The notes: generated from the letters alone by a model not told the origin. 64,000 bases of DNA from Chlorohelix sp037138995 (GCF_037138995.1 NZ_JBAXHI010000011.1:1-64000), one strand, 5' to 3'; counted from the stretch's first letter, positions 53,900 to 63,112 are shown. Translations and numbers: made by a program.

Positions 53900-54721
53900 T
53901 TAGCTCACAGTTTGCTTCTTTAAACTTTGGAACCAGCTTTTGAAAATTCGAACTTCTAGCAGGATAAATACGGTCACGCCCGTAAATATATACATCTTGA
54001 TTGCCCAATCGGCTTTGCTATCGGTTCCTGTTAATAAGCCATGTGCCAAGCTTCCAACAAAAACAGCAAAACTTAGATAATGAAGCATTCTCCAAGCTTT
54101 ATAGCCAATTTTATCGGACATGTACACACTTATTACCACTGCCACGATTCCATAGAAGCTCAATGTGCCGATACCTGTCGGAAGTGGACGATAGGGACCA
54201 GTAAACGGAATAGTGCAATCTAACAGGCTGAATTTAAGGTAATTATCCAGCATCAAACCCACCACATGCATAATAAGAAATACTAACGTAATCAGCGAAA
54301 GCAGACGATGAAAGTAAATAAGGGCAGCGGAATGAATGAAGCGTGGTAGCAGACGCGAACTTGACAATAGACCAACCGCTACACTGGCATATAAGGTCAG
54401 ATAGGCAATAATGCCACCAGCGCGTGCCATAATCCACGGGCTTTTTTCGGCAAAGCCTTCACCCAGAGATGCACCCATCTGAGAACTCAAAATGTCCTTC
54501 CAATGACGACCAAGCAAGTTAGAAATTGCATCACGATAAGTATTATTTGCAAGGGTTGTCCCGGCAAGGAACACTCCGAAGATAAGGGAGGCTACCATCA
54601 AATTGGTTAACACCATTTTACCAGTGCGAGTCATGGGTTTTTCAGCATGTGCAGGTATCGCCAATACCCTTCGTCGGTCTTTAAATAAATGATGGTCTAA
54701 CATATTATGTTTTTCGCTCAT
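53900..54721 (-). CDS. Ferric-reductase-like transmembrane haem protein
   Basis: 273 residues with about six TM helices. Two pairs of His, FHRLLS/IMHVV and LHYLS/AHGLL, are each spaced by 13 residues on neighbouring helices and should bind two b haems, as in the ferric reductase/MsrQ-like domain. There is no FAD/NAD domain, so electrons must come from another protein or quinol. Followed by a hairpin; upstream lies the Pro/Thr-rich pair of genes. Confidence 0.82.
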   Translation of the reverse strand: MSEKHNMLDHHLFKDRRRVLAIPAHAEKPMTRTGKMVLTNLMVASLIFGVFLAGTTLANNTYRDAISNLLGRHWKDILSSQMGASLGEGFAEKSPWIMARAGGIIAYLTLYASVAVGLLSSSRLLPRFIHSAALIYFHRLLSLITLVFLIMHVVGLMLDNYLKFSLLDCTIPFTGPYRPLPTGIGTLSFYGIVAVVISVYMSDKIGYKAWRMLHYLSFAVFVGSLAHGLLTGTDSKADWAIKMYIFTGVTVFILLEVRIFKSWFQSLKKQTVS

Positions 54722-54818
54722 ACTGCCGTCTCCATTTCAAAATTTAGTAATCCACAATACTATTCCCCACCGTGAAGAGATAGAATACCGTGTCCGCTCA
54801 GAGAAACCCATTATAGAG

Positions 54819-54848
54819 ATTGCTCCCCTCAATAAAGGGGGGAGCAAT
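54819..54848. terminator. Hairpin downstream of the Pro/Thr-rich gene
   Basis: ATTGCTCCCC pairs with GGGGAGCAAT, 10 bp. No clear U tract, so function as an intrinsic terminator is uncertain. Confidence 0.4.
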
Positions 54849-54860
54849 TACCAACCAATT

Positions 54861-55694
54861 CTAGGAAGGCTTAGTAGTAGGCGCAGGCTTCGGTGTTGCA
54901 GTTGGCGCAGGCTTCGGCGTTGCAGTTGGCGCAGGCTTCGGTGTTGCAGTTGGCGCGGGTACCGGTGTTGCGGTTGGCGCAGGCTTCGGTGTTGCAGTCG
55001 GCGCGGCTGGCGGTGGCGCACTAGTTGTCTGAACGGGAGGTGGCGGAGCGCTGGTTGTCTGAGCCGGTGGCGGCGCTGCCGTTGTTTGTTTCGGAGCAGG
55101 TACGCTGGTAGGCTGCTGAACAGGCGCTTGGTTACCATTGCTCGGCGGATTAACTGGCACGGAAGTTGTTCCACCTGAAGGCGGTACTACAACGCCTTTG
55201 GTAGTTACAGGCGGAGGTGCGCCAGCGGCTGGAGTGTTGGAACCACCCCCACCATTCGGGGTGTTACCGGGTACAGTCTGATCCTGTTTAGAAATCGGGT
55301 TTTGTCCCGGAATGGAGCTACCATCCGGCGAATTAGAGTCAGTAGTGGAATCGCCAGAAGTATCAGTAGTGTCACTCCCATCATCCGTTGTAGCATCGGT
55401 AGAAGTATCATCCACACCCGCTGCTCCAGAAATCACAGCCCCATCAGCGCCAACCGTAGCAATTTTGGTCTTGGGCTTGCTGCTGCTTTTCTGAGCAACG
55501 ACCTGTTGCGTAGCCGCCTGACCAACCTTCATGGTGCGAGAGACATCGGAACCTATTTGGTAGCACAAGACCAGAAAAATTAAACCCACTATCATAAAGG
55601 TTGCGATATTTACCTTCATCAAGCCCGGAGATTTGCGAGCCGGTAGTTGATTGCGAGGAAGCTGATTCCTGAAATCAGTTCGTTCTTTAAGCAT
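54861..55694 (-). CDS. Membrane-anchored Pro/Thr-rich repeat protein
   Basis: 277 residues. One TM helix (about 29-49: ATFMIVGLIFLVLCYQIG), then an Asp/Ser/Thr-rich stretch (about 90-125), then a Pro-rich region. The tail ends in repeats of KPAPTATP. Low-complexity sequences of this type act as extended wall-spanning spacers. ATG 55694 is 2 nt after the stop of the 122-residue gene. No catalytic domain. May be a target for O-glycosylation (inference). Confidence 0.75.
   Translation of the reverse strand: MLKERTDFRNQLPRNQLPARKSPGLMKVNIATFMIVGLIFLVLCYQIGSDVSRTMKVGQAATQQVVAQKSSSKPKTKIATVGADGAVISGAAGVDDTSTDATTDDGSDTTDTSGDSTTDSNSPDGSSIPGQNPISKQDQTVPGNTPNGGGGSNTPAAGAPPPVTTKGVVVPPSGGTTSVPVNPPSNGNQAPVQQPTSVPAPKQTTAAPPPAQTTSAPPPPVQTTSAPPPAAPTATPKPAPTATPVPAPTATPKPAPTATPKPAPTATPKPAPTTKPS
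54880..54999. repeat. 24-bp coding tandem repeat, five units
   Basis: Five 24-bp units beginning ggcgcaggcttcggtgttg, the fourth the most divergent. It encodes the KPAPTATP octapeptide repeats; no spacers, so not CRISPR. Confidence 0.85.
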
Positions 55695-55696
55695 TA

Positions 55697-56065
55697 TTAT
55701 TTCTCCCTATCTTGTACACGAGCGCCTTCTGAAATACCAAGCGAAGCGTTGGTACCGGGCAAATTAATCATTGGTTGCGAAACTGTGTTATCCGACGCAT
55801 TCCACTTGAAATCCTTCAAAGGTCTGAAAAGGCGCGGTTGCCCCAGACTATCACCACTAGAAGTCTGCACCTCCACTACAGCGGTTGAGGTGTCCTGTAC
55901 CCTAACAGGAGCGTTTACGCCAATATTGAAAATCAATATCGCCAGTAGTCCCAGTATGATACCGGGGGAAATTTTCTTAGTTTCCTGCACGCTTCTTTTC
56001 TCCTCAAAAATTGATAATAATAAGCCAGACGCTATTAATAAAATTGCAGCGCCACAAAGGTTCAA
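55697..56065 (-). CDS. Small membrane-anchored protein, operon partner of the Pro/Thr-rich protein
   Basis: 122 residues. Two hydrophobic segments (about 4-20 and 33-50) precede an outer domain of about 70 residues. Start is TTG 56065 with AAGG 3 nt upstream, so it is uncertain. The gene ends 2 nt before the Pro/Thr-rich gene. No family recognised. Confidence 0.6.
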   Translation of the reverse strand: MNLCGAAILLIASGLLLSIFEEKRSVQETKKISPGIILGLLAILIFNIGVNAPVRVQDTSTAVVEVQTSSGDSLGQPRLFRPLKDFKWNASDNTVSQPMINLPGTNASLGISEGARVQDREK

Positions 56066-56523
56066 AAACCTTATTATCGGAGGAATATAGTTATAATTGC
56101 GGGTAATAGTCTTCTACTAGCCCATTAAAGCAGATACAAGTTATACCGACAATAAATAGAGGGTGATCATCCACCAACAAAACGCTAATTTTTTCTTCTT
56201 TCAAATTAGTTTTTATGAACACGGCGGAGCCTCTCTATTAGAAAAAATCGTTTTAGTTTGGATATTATCCAGTTACTACTAATAACACCGCAAGAGGCAA
56301 AAAGTAGCGGGTAGAATTGCAGATTTTAATGAACTTTCGGTTAAGAGAATCGTCCATTTTTTTCATCATGCGAGCTTTATCGCGGTGGTTGAACCTGAGA
56401 AAGTGAAGAAAGCATAAATATAACGCTGATGTTTGTTTTTTTGTCTTTTCTTGTCACTTTTTAAACCCCCATAACTCTAATCAGAAAATAATCGGTACTC
56501 ATCGCAAAACTCCTAAAGAAATT
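56066..56523. other. Intergenic region
   Basis: About 460 bp, AT-rich. No gene or clear structure seen apart from the ppdK terminator at its edge. Likely holds the promoter of the two genes to the left. Confidence 0.5.
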
Positions 56524-56560
56524 AAAAAAACCTCCGCCATCTGCTATTAGATGACGGAGG
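56524..56560 (-). terminator. Intrinsic terminator of ppdK
   Basis: A 12-bp stem (56531-56542 with 56549-56560, one mismatch/G-U) followed on the minus strand by TTTTTTT. Confidence 0.92.
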
Positions 56561-56576
56561 TGAGTAAAGCCTTAGA

Positions 56577-59228
56577 TTATTTATCGCGCACAGTTTCACC
56601 AATCGCTGCTTGTGCCGCAGCCAAACGCGCAATCGGCACACGGAAAGGCGAGCAACTTACATAGTTGAGGTTAATCTGGTGACAGAACTCTACCGAGCTT
56701 GGTTCACCGCCATGCTCACCGCAGATACCGACCTTTAAATTAGGTCGAGTGCTGCGTCCGCGTTCCGTCCCAATCTTCAACAGTTGCCCTACGCCTTCAC
56801 GGTCAAGCGCTTGGAAGGGGTCATCCTTCAGGATTTTGCGCTCTACGTAAAGCGGAAGGAACTTACCGCTGTCATCACGGCTCAAGCCGAAAGTGGTTTG
56901 AGTCAGGTCGTTGGTACCAAAGCTGAAGAACTCGGCTACTTCGGCAATTTTATCGGCTGTTAAAGCGGCTCTTGGCAATTCAATCATAGTACCGACTGAA
57001 TATTCTAAGCCCGCCTCCTTAACGCCTTCTTCCAGTGCAACCCTTTCAACTATATCACGCTGTAGCTTAAGCTCGTTTACATCACTAACCAGCGGAATCA
57101 TAATTTCAGGGTGAACATGTACCCCTTCCTTCTTTACCTCTAACGCAGCCCGGAAAATCGCACGCGCCTGCATTTCGGTAATTTCAGGATATTGGATGCC
57201 GAGACGACAACCACGGAAACCTAGCATTGGGTTAGACTCTTTTAGATACTCAATACGATTCTTGACCTTCTCAACGCTGATTCCCATCTCTTGCGCCAGT
57301 TCTACAATTTGTGCATCCTCATGAGGAAGGAACTCATGTAGCGGCGGGTCAAGGGTGCGAATGGTAACAGGGAAACCGTCCATCGCCTTGAAAATACCTA
57401 CAAAGTCTTCCTTCTGATAGGGTAGAATCTTTTCAAGGGCTTTTTTGCGATCTTCTTGATTATCCGAAAGAATCATCTCGCGAATCGCCATAATGCGATT
57501 ACCCTCGAAGAACATATGCTCGGTGCGGGTAAGACCAATACCCTGTGCGCCAAACTCACGCGCTTTGAGCGCATCTTGTGGCGTATCGGCATTGGCGCGT
57601 ATCTGAAGTTTGCGGAACTTATCTGTCCATTCCATAAGTGTTGCAAAATCACCGCTCATTTCGGGAGCGATAGTTTTTACTCTACCAGCCAACACACGCC
57701 CTTCATTTGAGTCCACATCAAGGGTAATCCAGTCGCCTTTTTTTATCACCACATCAGTATCATCAATGCTAAAACCCGAGCCATCTTTGGCAAGATGAAT
57801 TGAGCCTGCCCCTACGATACAGCACTTGCCCATGCCGCGTGCCACTACCGCTGCATGACTGGTTTTACCGCCAAAGGCAGTCAAAATACCGCGTGCCGCT
57901 ACCATACCGCGAAGGTCTTCGGGCGAGGTTTCGCGACGTACCAAAATCACATCTTGCCCTGCATTACCAAGAGCCTCTGCTTCCTCAGCAGTAAAAACAA
58001 CTTGCCCAACTGCCGCGCCGGGACTACCAGCTAACCCTTTGGTAATAAACGTGGCATGCACTCTAGCCGCAGGGTCAACACGTGGTAATAACAACTGGGT
58101 CAGATCGTCAGCAGGAACTCGTTGCAATGCGGTAGCTTCGTCAATTACCCCTTCGCGTACTAGATCAACCGCAATTTTCACAGCGGCAGGACCGGTGCGT
58201 TTACCGTTACGGGTTTGGAGCATGAAAAGTCTGCCCTTTTCAATGGTAAACTCCATATCCTGCACGTCTTTATAGTACGCTTCCAAGCGGTGAGCAATCT
58301 CACGGAACTGTTTGTAAACGCCGGGAAAGTTCGGGTCATGTTCCATGTCAGAAATGGGGTGGGGGGTACGAATACCAGCGACTACGTCCTCACCCTGTGC
58401 ATTGGGCAAATACTCGCCGTACAGCACATTTTCACCGGTGGCAGGGTCGCGGGTAAAGGCTACACCAGTACCGCTATCGTCCCCCATGTTGCCGAATACC
58501 ATCGTTTGCACGTTTACGGCAGTGCCAAGAGCATCGCTAATTTTGTTAACTTGGCGATAATAAATGGCGCGATCATTGTTCCAACTGGCGAATACGGCTT
58601 CGATTGCGCCTTTGAGTTGTTCCAGCGGTTCTTCAGGAAAAGGCGAACCAGTTTCCTTAAGCACAATCGCTTTAAACTCATCTTTTATAGCACGCAAATC
58701 TTCCGTAGTAAGGTCTGTATCTTTAGCTTTAGGACCAATCTTGTGCTTATGTGCATCCAGAACATGCTCAAAACTGTCCTTGTTGATATTCAACACCACG
58801 TTACCGTACATCTGCACGAAACGGCGGTAGGCATCGTAAGCAAAGCGCTCATTCCCGGTGCTGGCTATCAAACCTTGAATAGTGGTGTCATTTAAACCGA
58901 GATTGAGGATGGTATCCATCATACCCGGCATTGAGAATTTTGCGCCGCTCCGAACGGAAACCAGTAATGGATTAACTGCATCGCCAAATTGACGATCCAT
59001 TTGTTGCTCTACAACCTCCAGAGCATCCATCGCCTGTTCCCACATTCCATCAGGGAACTTCTTGCCCTCATCATAATAAGCGTTACATACTTCGGTAGTT
59101 ATGGTAAAGCCTGGGGGAACGGGCATTCCCGCAATTGTCATACCTGCAAGACCAGCGCCTTTGCCACCAAGCAGATCTTTCCAACTTGCATTGCCCTCTC
59201 TAAACAGGTAAATCCACTTCTTTGACAT
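56577..59228 (-). CDS. ppdK: Pyruvate, phosphate dikinase
   Basis: 883 residues, full length for PPDK. Interconverts pyruvate + ATP + Pi with PEP + AMP + PPi. N-terminal ATP-grasp part (GGKGAGLAGM, about 21-30). Catalytic phospho-His in GKTSHAAVVARGMG (about 452-465). C-terminal PEP/pyruvate TIM-barrel with GTNDLTQTTFGLSRDD (about 780-795) and the CGEHGG motif near 840. GGAGG precedes ATG 59228. It stands alone with its own promoter and terminator. Direction (gluconeogenic or glycolytic) unknown. Confidence 0.97.
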   Translation of the reverse strand: MSKKWIYLFREGNASWKDLLGGKGAGLAGMTIAGMPVPPGFTITTEVCNAYYDEGKKFPDGMWEQAMDALEVVEQQMDRQFGDAVNPLLVSVRSGAKFSMPGMMDTILNLGLNDTTIQGLIASTGNERFAYDAYRRFVQMYGNVVLNINKDSFEHVLDAHKHKIGPKAKDTDLTTEDLRAIKDEFKAIVLKETGSPFPEEPLEQLKGAIEAVFASWNNDRAIYYRQVNKISDALGTAVNVQTMVFGNMGDDSGTGVAFTRDPATGENVLYGEYLPNAQGEDVVAGIRTPHPISDMEHDPNFPGVYKQFREIAHRLEAYYKDVQDMEFTIEKGRLFMLQTRNGKRTGPAAVKIAVDLVREGVIDEATALQRVPADDLTQLLLPRVDPAARVHATFITKGLAGSPGAAVGQVVFTAEEAEALGNAGQDVILVRRETSPEDLRGMVAARGILTAFGGKTSHAAVVARGMGKCCIVGAGSIHLAKDGSGFSIDDTDVVIKKGDWITLDVDSNEGRVLAGRVKTIAPEMSGDFATLMEWTDKFRKLQIRANADTPQDALKAREFGAQGIGLTRTEHMFFEGNRIMAIREMILSDNQEDRKKALEKILPYQKEDFVGIFKAMDGFPVTIRTLDPPLHEFLPHEDAQIVELAQEMGISVEKVKNRIEYLKESNPMLGFRGCRLGIQYPEITEMQARAIFRAALEVKKEGVHVHPEIMIPLVSDVNELKLQRDIVERVALEEGVKEAGLEYSVGTMIELPRAALTADKIAEVAEFFSFGTNDLTQTTFGLSRDDSGKFLPLYVERKILKDDPFQALDREGVGQLLKIGTERGRSTRPNLKVGICGEHGGEPSSVEFCHQINLNYVSCSPFRVPIARLAAAQAAIGETVRDK

Positions 59229-59284
59229 GCTAATTTTTCCTCCGATGCAGTTTTCTGCTAATTCGTCTTTAGTGCGTTGGACGC

Positions 59285-59313
59285 ATTGTACTACTTTGGG
59301 TAATAGCTGGCAA
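59285..59313 (-). promoter_or_regulatory. Promoter of ppdK
   Basis: TTGCCA (59308-59313) and TACAAT (59285-59290), 17-bp spacer; each differs from consensus by one base. Confidence 0.8.
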
Positions 59314-59337
59314 GATTAGAATTAGCGGGGTTTAAAC

Positions 59338-59369
59338 ACAAAAACAGGGCGCATGTAATATGCGCCCTG
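59338..59369 (-). terminator. Intrinsic terminator of the cysK-rrf2 transcript
   Basis: CAGGGCGCAT/ATGCGCCCTG, perfect 10-bp stem with 5-nt loop, followed on the minus strand by TTTTTG. Confidence 0.9.
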
Positions 59370-59380
59370 CCACACAAAGG

Positions 59381-59821
59381 TTAAATATGATACATAACTT
59401 GTGCTTGTAGTGAGTGGTGACGTTCCATTAAAGCTTGTAAAGAGGTGGATTTGAGCGTGGCTATTATTTGCTGCTCTACCTCGTCCCAGATAGGATTGAG
59501 AATTTCGTCAACCTCCACCATGCTTTTTTCTCGCAAATCGTTAGAATATTCTACGGGCGAGAGAGAACCTTCTAGTTCGCTTAAAGCATCATAAAGGGTG
59601 ATTTGATGAGGCGGACGCGCCAAAACATGCCCACCCTGAGGCCCGCGTAAGCTGTGAATTAGCCCGGCTTTACGCAAAACTATCAATAACTGGTTAAGGT
59701 AATCCTCCGCAACCTTTTGAGCTTCAGCGATCTCGCGGCTACGGCGGGGACGGCTGCCATAATGCATTGCCAAATCAAATAAAGCACGCAGACCGTATTC
59801 CCCTTTACTAGAAATCTTCAT
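59381..59821 (-). CDS. Rrf2-family transcription regulator without cysteines
   Basis: 146 residues. Winged helix of the Rrf2 family: KISSKGEYGLRALFDLA at the start, LRGPQGGHVLARP (wing) at about 59-71. It lacks any Cys, so it cannot bind an Fe-S cluster as IscR, NsrR or RsrR do. This, and co-transcription with cysK (12-nt gap), makes a CymR-like regulator of cysteine metabolism the best guess. In CymR the regulator works together with CysK. Confidence 0.88.
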   Translation of the reverse strand: MKISSKGEYGLRALFDLAMHYGSRPRRSREIAEAQKVAEDYLNQLLIVLRKAGLIHSLRGPQGGHVLARPPHQITLYDALSELEGSLSPVEYSNDLREKSMVEVDEILNPIWDEVEQQIIATLKSTSLQALMERHHSLQAQVMYHI

Positions 59822-59833
59822 TTTACCCCCTGA

Positions 59834-60829
59834 TTAAATCTGTAAAGCCTCACGAATATCGGCGAAGAGAATAGTGCTGAGATAACGTTCGCCAGTATCC
59901 GGTAATATTACCACAATATTTTTCCCGGCGTTTTCAGGTCGTTTTGAGAGTTGCAGAGCGACCCAAGCCGCAGCGCCACAGCTTATACCTACTAGCAACC
60001 CTTCTTTACGCATAATTTCTCTGGCAGTTTGAATAGCAGCATCATTGCTAACCTGCATAATCTCATCTATAAGGTCACGCGCCAGCACATCCGGCACAAA
60101 TCCGGCGCCAATACCCTGTATCTTATGAGGTTTGTGAGTACCGCCACTTAATATAGGACTATCCACAGGCTCAACCGCTACTATTTTTACGCCGGGTTTG
60201 ATTGATTTAATAACCTGCGCAATACCGGTAATTGTACCGCCAGTTCCTACGCCACCGACAATTATATCTACCTGACCGTCGGTATCATCCCAGATTTCAA
60301 GAGCGGTGGTATTGCGATGAATTTCAGGATTAGCAGGGTTCTTAAATTGCTGAGGCATCCAAGAGTTAGGAGTTTCCGCCAGCAGTTCTTCCGCCTTGCG
60401 GATAGCACCGGGCATACCCTGTGAACCGGGAGTAAGCACTAGGTCTGCGCCATACGCTTTCAACAACATACGACGCTCGATGCTCATTGTATCGGGCATA
60501 CAAAGAACTAGCTTGTAGCCTTTTACTGCCGAAACCCAAGCAAGCGCAATACCGGTATTACCGCTGGTCGGTTCAATGATAATGGTATCCTGAGTAAGCA
60601 CACCACGTCGTTCCGCGTCTTCTATCATACCAACCCCGATGCGGCATTTCACACAAAAACCGGGGTTAAAAGCCTCTAACTTGGCAAGCACATTTGCTAC
60701 GCCATTTTCATTAACTTTATTCAAGCGTACAAGAGGGGTATTACCCATTAACTCTATAGCATTAGCAGCAATTTTGGGGCGATGTCGTCGCCGCTGCACA
60801 AGGTCATTACTTGCATCTACAAGGCTCAT
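59834..60829 (-). CDS. cysK: Cysteine synthase (O-acetylserine sulfhydrylase)
   Basis: 331 residues, PLP fold-type II. Makes cysteine from O-acetylserine and sulfide. The PLP Lys is K61. The loop usually reading S-V-K-D-R here reads C59-V-K-C62-R, an unusual change next to the Schiff-base Lys. TSGNTG (substrate loop, about 88-93) and the phosphate-binding GGVGTGGTITG (about 196-206) are intact. Starts with ATG 60829. Could also be a sulfur-donor-variant or cystathionine-beta-synthase-like enzyme. Confidence 0.9.
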   Translation of the reverse strand: MSLVDASNDLVQRRRHRPKIAANAIELMGNTPLVRLNKVNENGVANVLAKLEAFNPGFCVKCRIGVGMIEDAERRGVLTQDTIIIEPTSGNTGIALAWVSAVKGYKLVLCMPDTMSIERRMLLKAYGADLVLTPGSQGMPGAIRKAEELLAETPNSWMPQQFKNPANPEIHRNTTALEIWDDTDGQVDIIVGGVGTGGTITGIAQVIKSIKPGVKIVAVEPVDSPILSGGTHKPHKIQGIGAGFVPDVLARDLIDEIMQVSNDAAIQTAREIMRKEGLLVGISCGAAAWVALQLSKRPENAGKNIVVILPDTGERYLSTILFADIREALQI

Positions 60830-60964
60830 CTCTCACCTTTTCCTCATTACTAAAGAACTCTCGTTGCTCTCCATATAAATATTCTATATATTCAGGATTT
60901 CGCTGTGTGCAAAGGAATGAAGGAGTAGCGAGAGTGCGATTTGATTTTTCTAAAGCAAAATCTT

Positions 60965-60977
60965 GAGTAGAATACTC
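60965..60977. promoter_or_regulatory. Palindrome in cysK leader, candidate Rrf2 operator
   Basis: GAGTA-GAA-TACTC, a perfect 5-bp inverted repeat located about 15-25 nt after the predicted start of the cysK transcript. Placement suits repression; binding is inferred. Confidence 0.4.
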
Positions 60978-60996
60978 GGTTTACTGTACATCCAAT

Positions 60997-61025
60997 ATTA
61001 TAATAATGTTAATTAGGTTTGTCAA
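60997..61025 (-). promoter_or_regulatory. Consensus promoter of cysK-rrf2
   Basis: TTGACA (61020-61025) and TATAAT (60997-61002) with a 17-bp spacer, an exact consensus match. Confidence 0.92.
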
Positions 61026-61135
61026 TAAAGCTGAGGGTTTGATACGCAACTATTTAACACTAAAAGTAAGATATAGTAGAAAAAGCTATTTAGGGATATA
61101 TCGTACTTGCTTTCCTACTGCCCAGTTATTATTTC

Positions 61136-62245
61136 TCATAAATCCAGCAGCATGCGAGTTATGATATTTGCGCCCTTCTCTAATTCTCTAAGGCTGGCAT
61201 GCTCATTGGGTGTATGGTCAAGGCTGCTATCGCCCGGTCCGTATGCTAGGATAGGGCATTGCCAAACAGGAGCAAGCACATTCATATCGCTAGTTCCCGT
61301 TTTGTAACGAAACTTTGGTTGCCCACCTTCAACACGTATAGCAGACAGGAAAGCTCTTACCAACAGATTGTTTTTTTCGCTTCGCACTGGTTCTTCCTCA
61401 CCGCTTAGCACAAGTACCGCATCGCCACGCCATTCATCCAGCAAAGTTTTAAATTCCTGTATTGAAAAGCCCACCGGAATCCGGAATCCAATATATAGAT
61501 GCGCTACTTCCTGAAACCCATTAGCTTGACTGTTAAAATTGCGTAGTGAGGGTTGCAAAGTCTCGAAAATACTTTTGCCCATGTTTAACTCAGTTGCATA
61601 TGCCTTGATTTTATTCCAAAAATCCACCGCTTCTTCGCATACGCTAGAGCCCTCGGCAGCAGTATGTTTGGTGTCACGGCTTAAAGTATAATCTACCAGC
61701 AAGCGTCCTTTGTAACCTAACGTTATATTAGACCAACCGCTAGGCTCACCGATTACACAAAATTGCGGGCGATAACGGTTTGCGGCATAACGCGCCCCCT
61801 TACTGCTGGCGGCTTCTTCTTCGACTGCACCTATCAATACTATACGCTTGCCTTCGGCGGATAATTGCGCTTGCAGAGGCACCAATGCGGCAGCGCCTAG
61901 AGTAAATGCCGCAAAGGGACCTTTCGCGTCAACCGAACCGCGCCCGTAAATAGTATCACCATCTTCCATAATCTGAACCGGAATAAAACCCGGTACCGTA
62001 TCAATATGCCCTAATAGCGCCACAGTTTTGGTAGCTTGCTCTTGGGTCGCGCCAATTTCACCTACCGCATTTCCAGCTTCATCTACATAGGCTTCTCGGA
62101 AATTCCACGCCTGCATCTTACGCACCAAAAATTCGGCAACAGCGCTTTCCTGATGACTTGGGCTGTAAATTTCGAGCATCTCCTGAAAAAAAGCCACTCG
62201 TTCCGCACCGGATACCGGTTGCGGTAAAGTAGTAAGATCGGTCAT
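61136..62245 (-). CDS. lysK: [LysW]-lysine/ornithine hydrolase (M20 family)
   Basis: 369 residues. M20 di-zinc peptidase. Metal ligands in LLGHIDTVPG (about 77-86), RGSVDAKGP (about 102-110), EEEAASSKG (about 142-150) and GEPSGW (about 166-171). KTGTSDMN near 300 is typical of LysK, which releases lysine (or ornithine) from the carrier LysW in the alpha-aminoadipate route. ArgE/DapE are alternatives. No lysW or other lys gene is in the window. ATG 62245 overlaps scpA as ATGA. Confidence 0.82.
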   Translation of the reverse strand: MTDLTTLPQPVSGAERVAFFQEMLEIYSPSHQESAVAEFLVRKMQAWNFREAYVDEAGNAVGEIGATQEQATKTVALLGHIDTVPGFIPVQIMEDGDTIYGRGSVDAKGPFAAFTLGAAALVPLQAQLSAEGKRIVLIGAVEEEAASSKGARYAANRYRPQFCVIGEPSGWSNITLGYKGRLLVDYTLSRDTKHTAAEGSSVCEEAVDFWNKIKAYATELNMGKSIFETLQPSLRNFNSQANGFQEVAHLYIGFRIPVGFSIQEFKTLLDEWRGDAVLVLSGEEEPVRSEKNNLLVRAFLSAIRVEGGQPKFRYKTGTSDMNVLAPVWQCPILAYGPGDSSLDHTPNEHASLRELEKGANIITRMLLDL

Positions 62246-63093
62246 TCTACGTCCTTCGTTGAAGTAATGTATATTTCACCAAAAAGTTCATCTTGCTGCG
62301 CTACTACCGCATGCCTTCTAAGCAGTTCAAGCACTGCCATAAAGGTGACTATAATCTCAAGCTCAAGCCGATTTTCATCGCTGCGAGACTCAAAAAGGCT
62401 GCTAAAGGCAAGCTGTTTTTCAGCTTTCAACCGAACTTCAACTAACTCAATACGTTCTTCTATTTTGACGCGGCGCCCCAATTGTTGCTGATTAATCGCC
62501 AACGGCAATTTTAACTGTTCCCTTTGCTGGGCAGCTAATCTGCGTTTTACCAACGCCAATAAATCTTGTAGTTTTACGCCATGTAAGGAATGCCCGCTTT
62601 TGCCCCGCCCCGTTTTTTCCAACGCTGAGTTTAATTGTTCCAAATGTAATTCCGTAGGTCCGCTACGTTGGCTGCTATAAGCCCGATAACCTGATTCGTG
62701 ACGTTGTTGCAAAAACCGTACAGCCTCTTTTATTCGCTTATATTCGCGTAATTGGGCAATAAGTTCCTTAGCATCGGTTGTGCTTTCTTCGGGTTCGCCC
62801 GGACGAGCAGGTGGTGCGGGTAGCAGGGCTGCGCTTTTTATCAGAAGTAATTTAGCAGAGATAACCAGAAATTCAGAAAGCTCGGCAGGGTTTATTTCGG
62901 TTAGTTGGTCTATATAAGCGGTATATTCTTCAGCGATATTTGCTAACGAAATTTCTGTAATGGGCAATTCGTTACGCTCAATCAATTGCAATAACAAATC
63001 CAACGGACCTTCAAAATCAAAGCCCGGCAATCGCACCTGATAGCGATAAACCGTCATCCCAAAAACATTTTTCTGGCGAGTTTGTTTTTCCAT
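62242..63093 (-). CDS. scpA: Segregation and condensation protein A
   Basis: 283 residues. Kleisin that links Smc heads, with ScpB as partner. YQVRLPGFDFEGPLDLLLQL (about 18-37) and ISAKLLLIKSAALLP are the ScpA N-terminal signature; the C-terminal winged helix ends in VTFMAVLELLRRH. No scpB gene is visible. ATG 63093 accepted; MTVYRYQ 12 residues in is an alternative. Confidence 0.95.
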   Translation of the reverse strand: MEKQTRQKNVFGMTVYRYQVRLPGFDFEGPLDLLLQLIERNELPITEISLANIAEEYTAYIDQLTEINPAELSEFLVISAKLLLIKSAALLPAPPARPGEPEESTTDAKELIAQLREYKRIKEAVRFLQQRHESGYRAYSSQRSGPTELHLEQLNSALEKTGRGKSGHSLHGVKLQDLLALVKRRLAAQQREQLKLPLAINQQQLGRRVKIEERIELVEVRLKAEKQLAFSSLFESRSDENRLELEIIVTFMAVLELLRRHAVVAQQDELFGEIYITSTKDVE

Positions 63094-63112
63094 TTAGCTT
63101 TCCGCTATCAAG

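Larger units (their letters stand above)
60830..61135. other. Intergenic region between lysK and cysK
   Basis: 306 bp. It holds the cysK promoter and a palindrome (described separately). No terminator was seen after lysK and no gene is supported. Confidence 0.5.

Noticed and set aside
54880..54999. Short regular repeats considered as CRISPR
   Set aside because: No spacers; the units are directly adjacent and in frame with a protein repeat.
54848..55174. Arg/Gln-rich 108-codon frame
   Set aside because: Frame-shifted shadow of the Pro/Thr-rich repeat gene.
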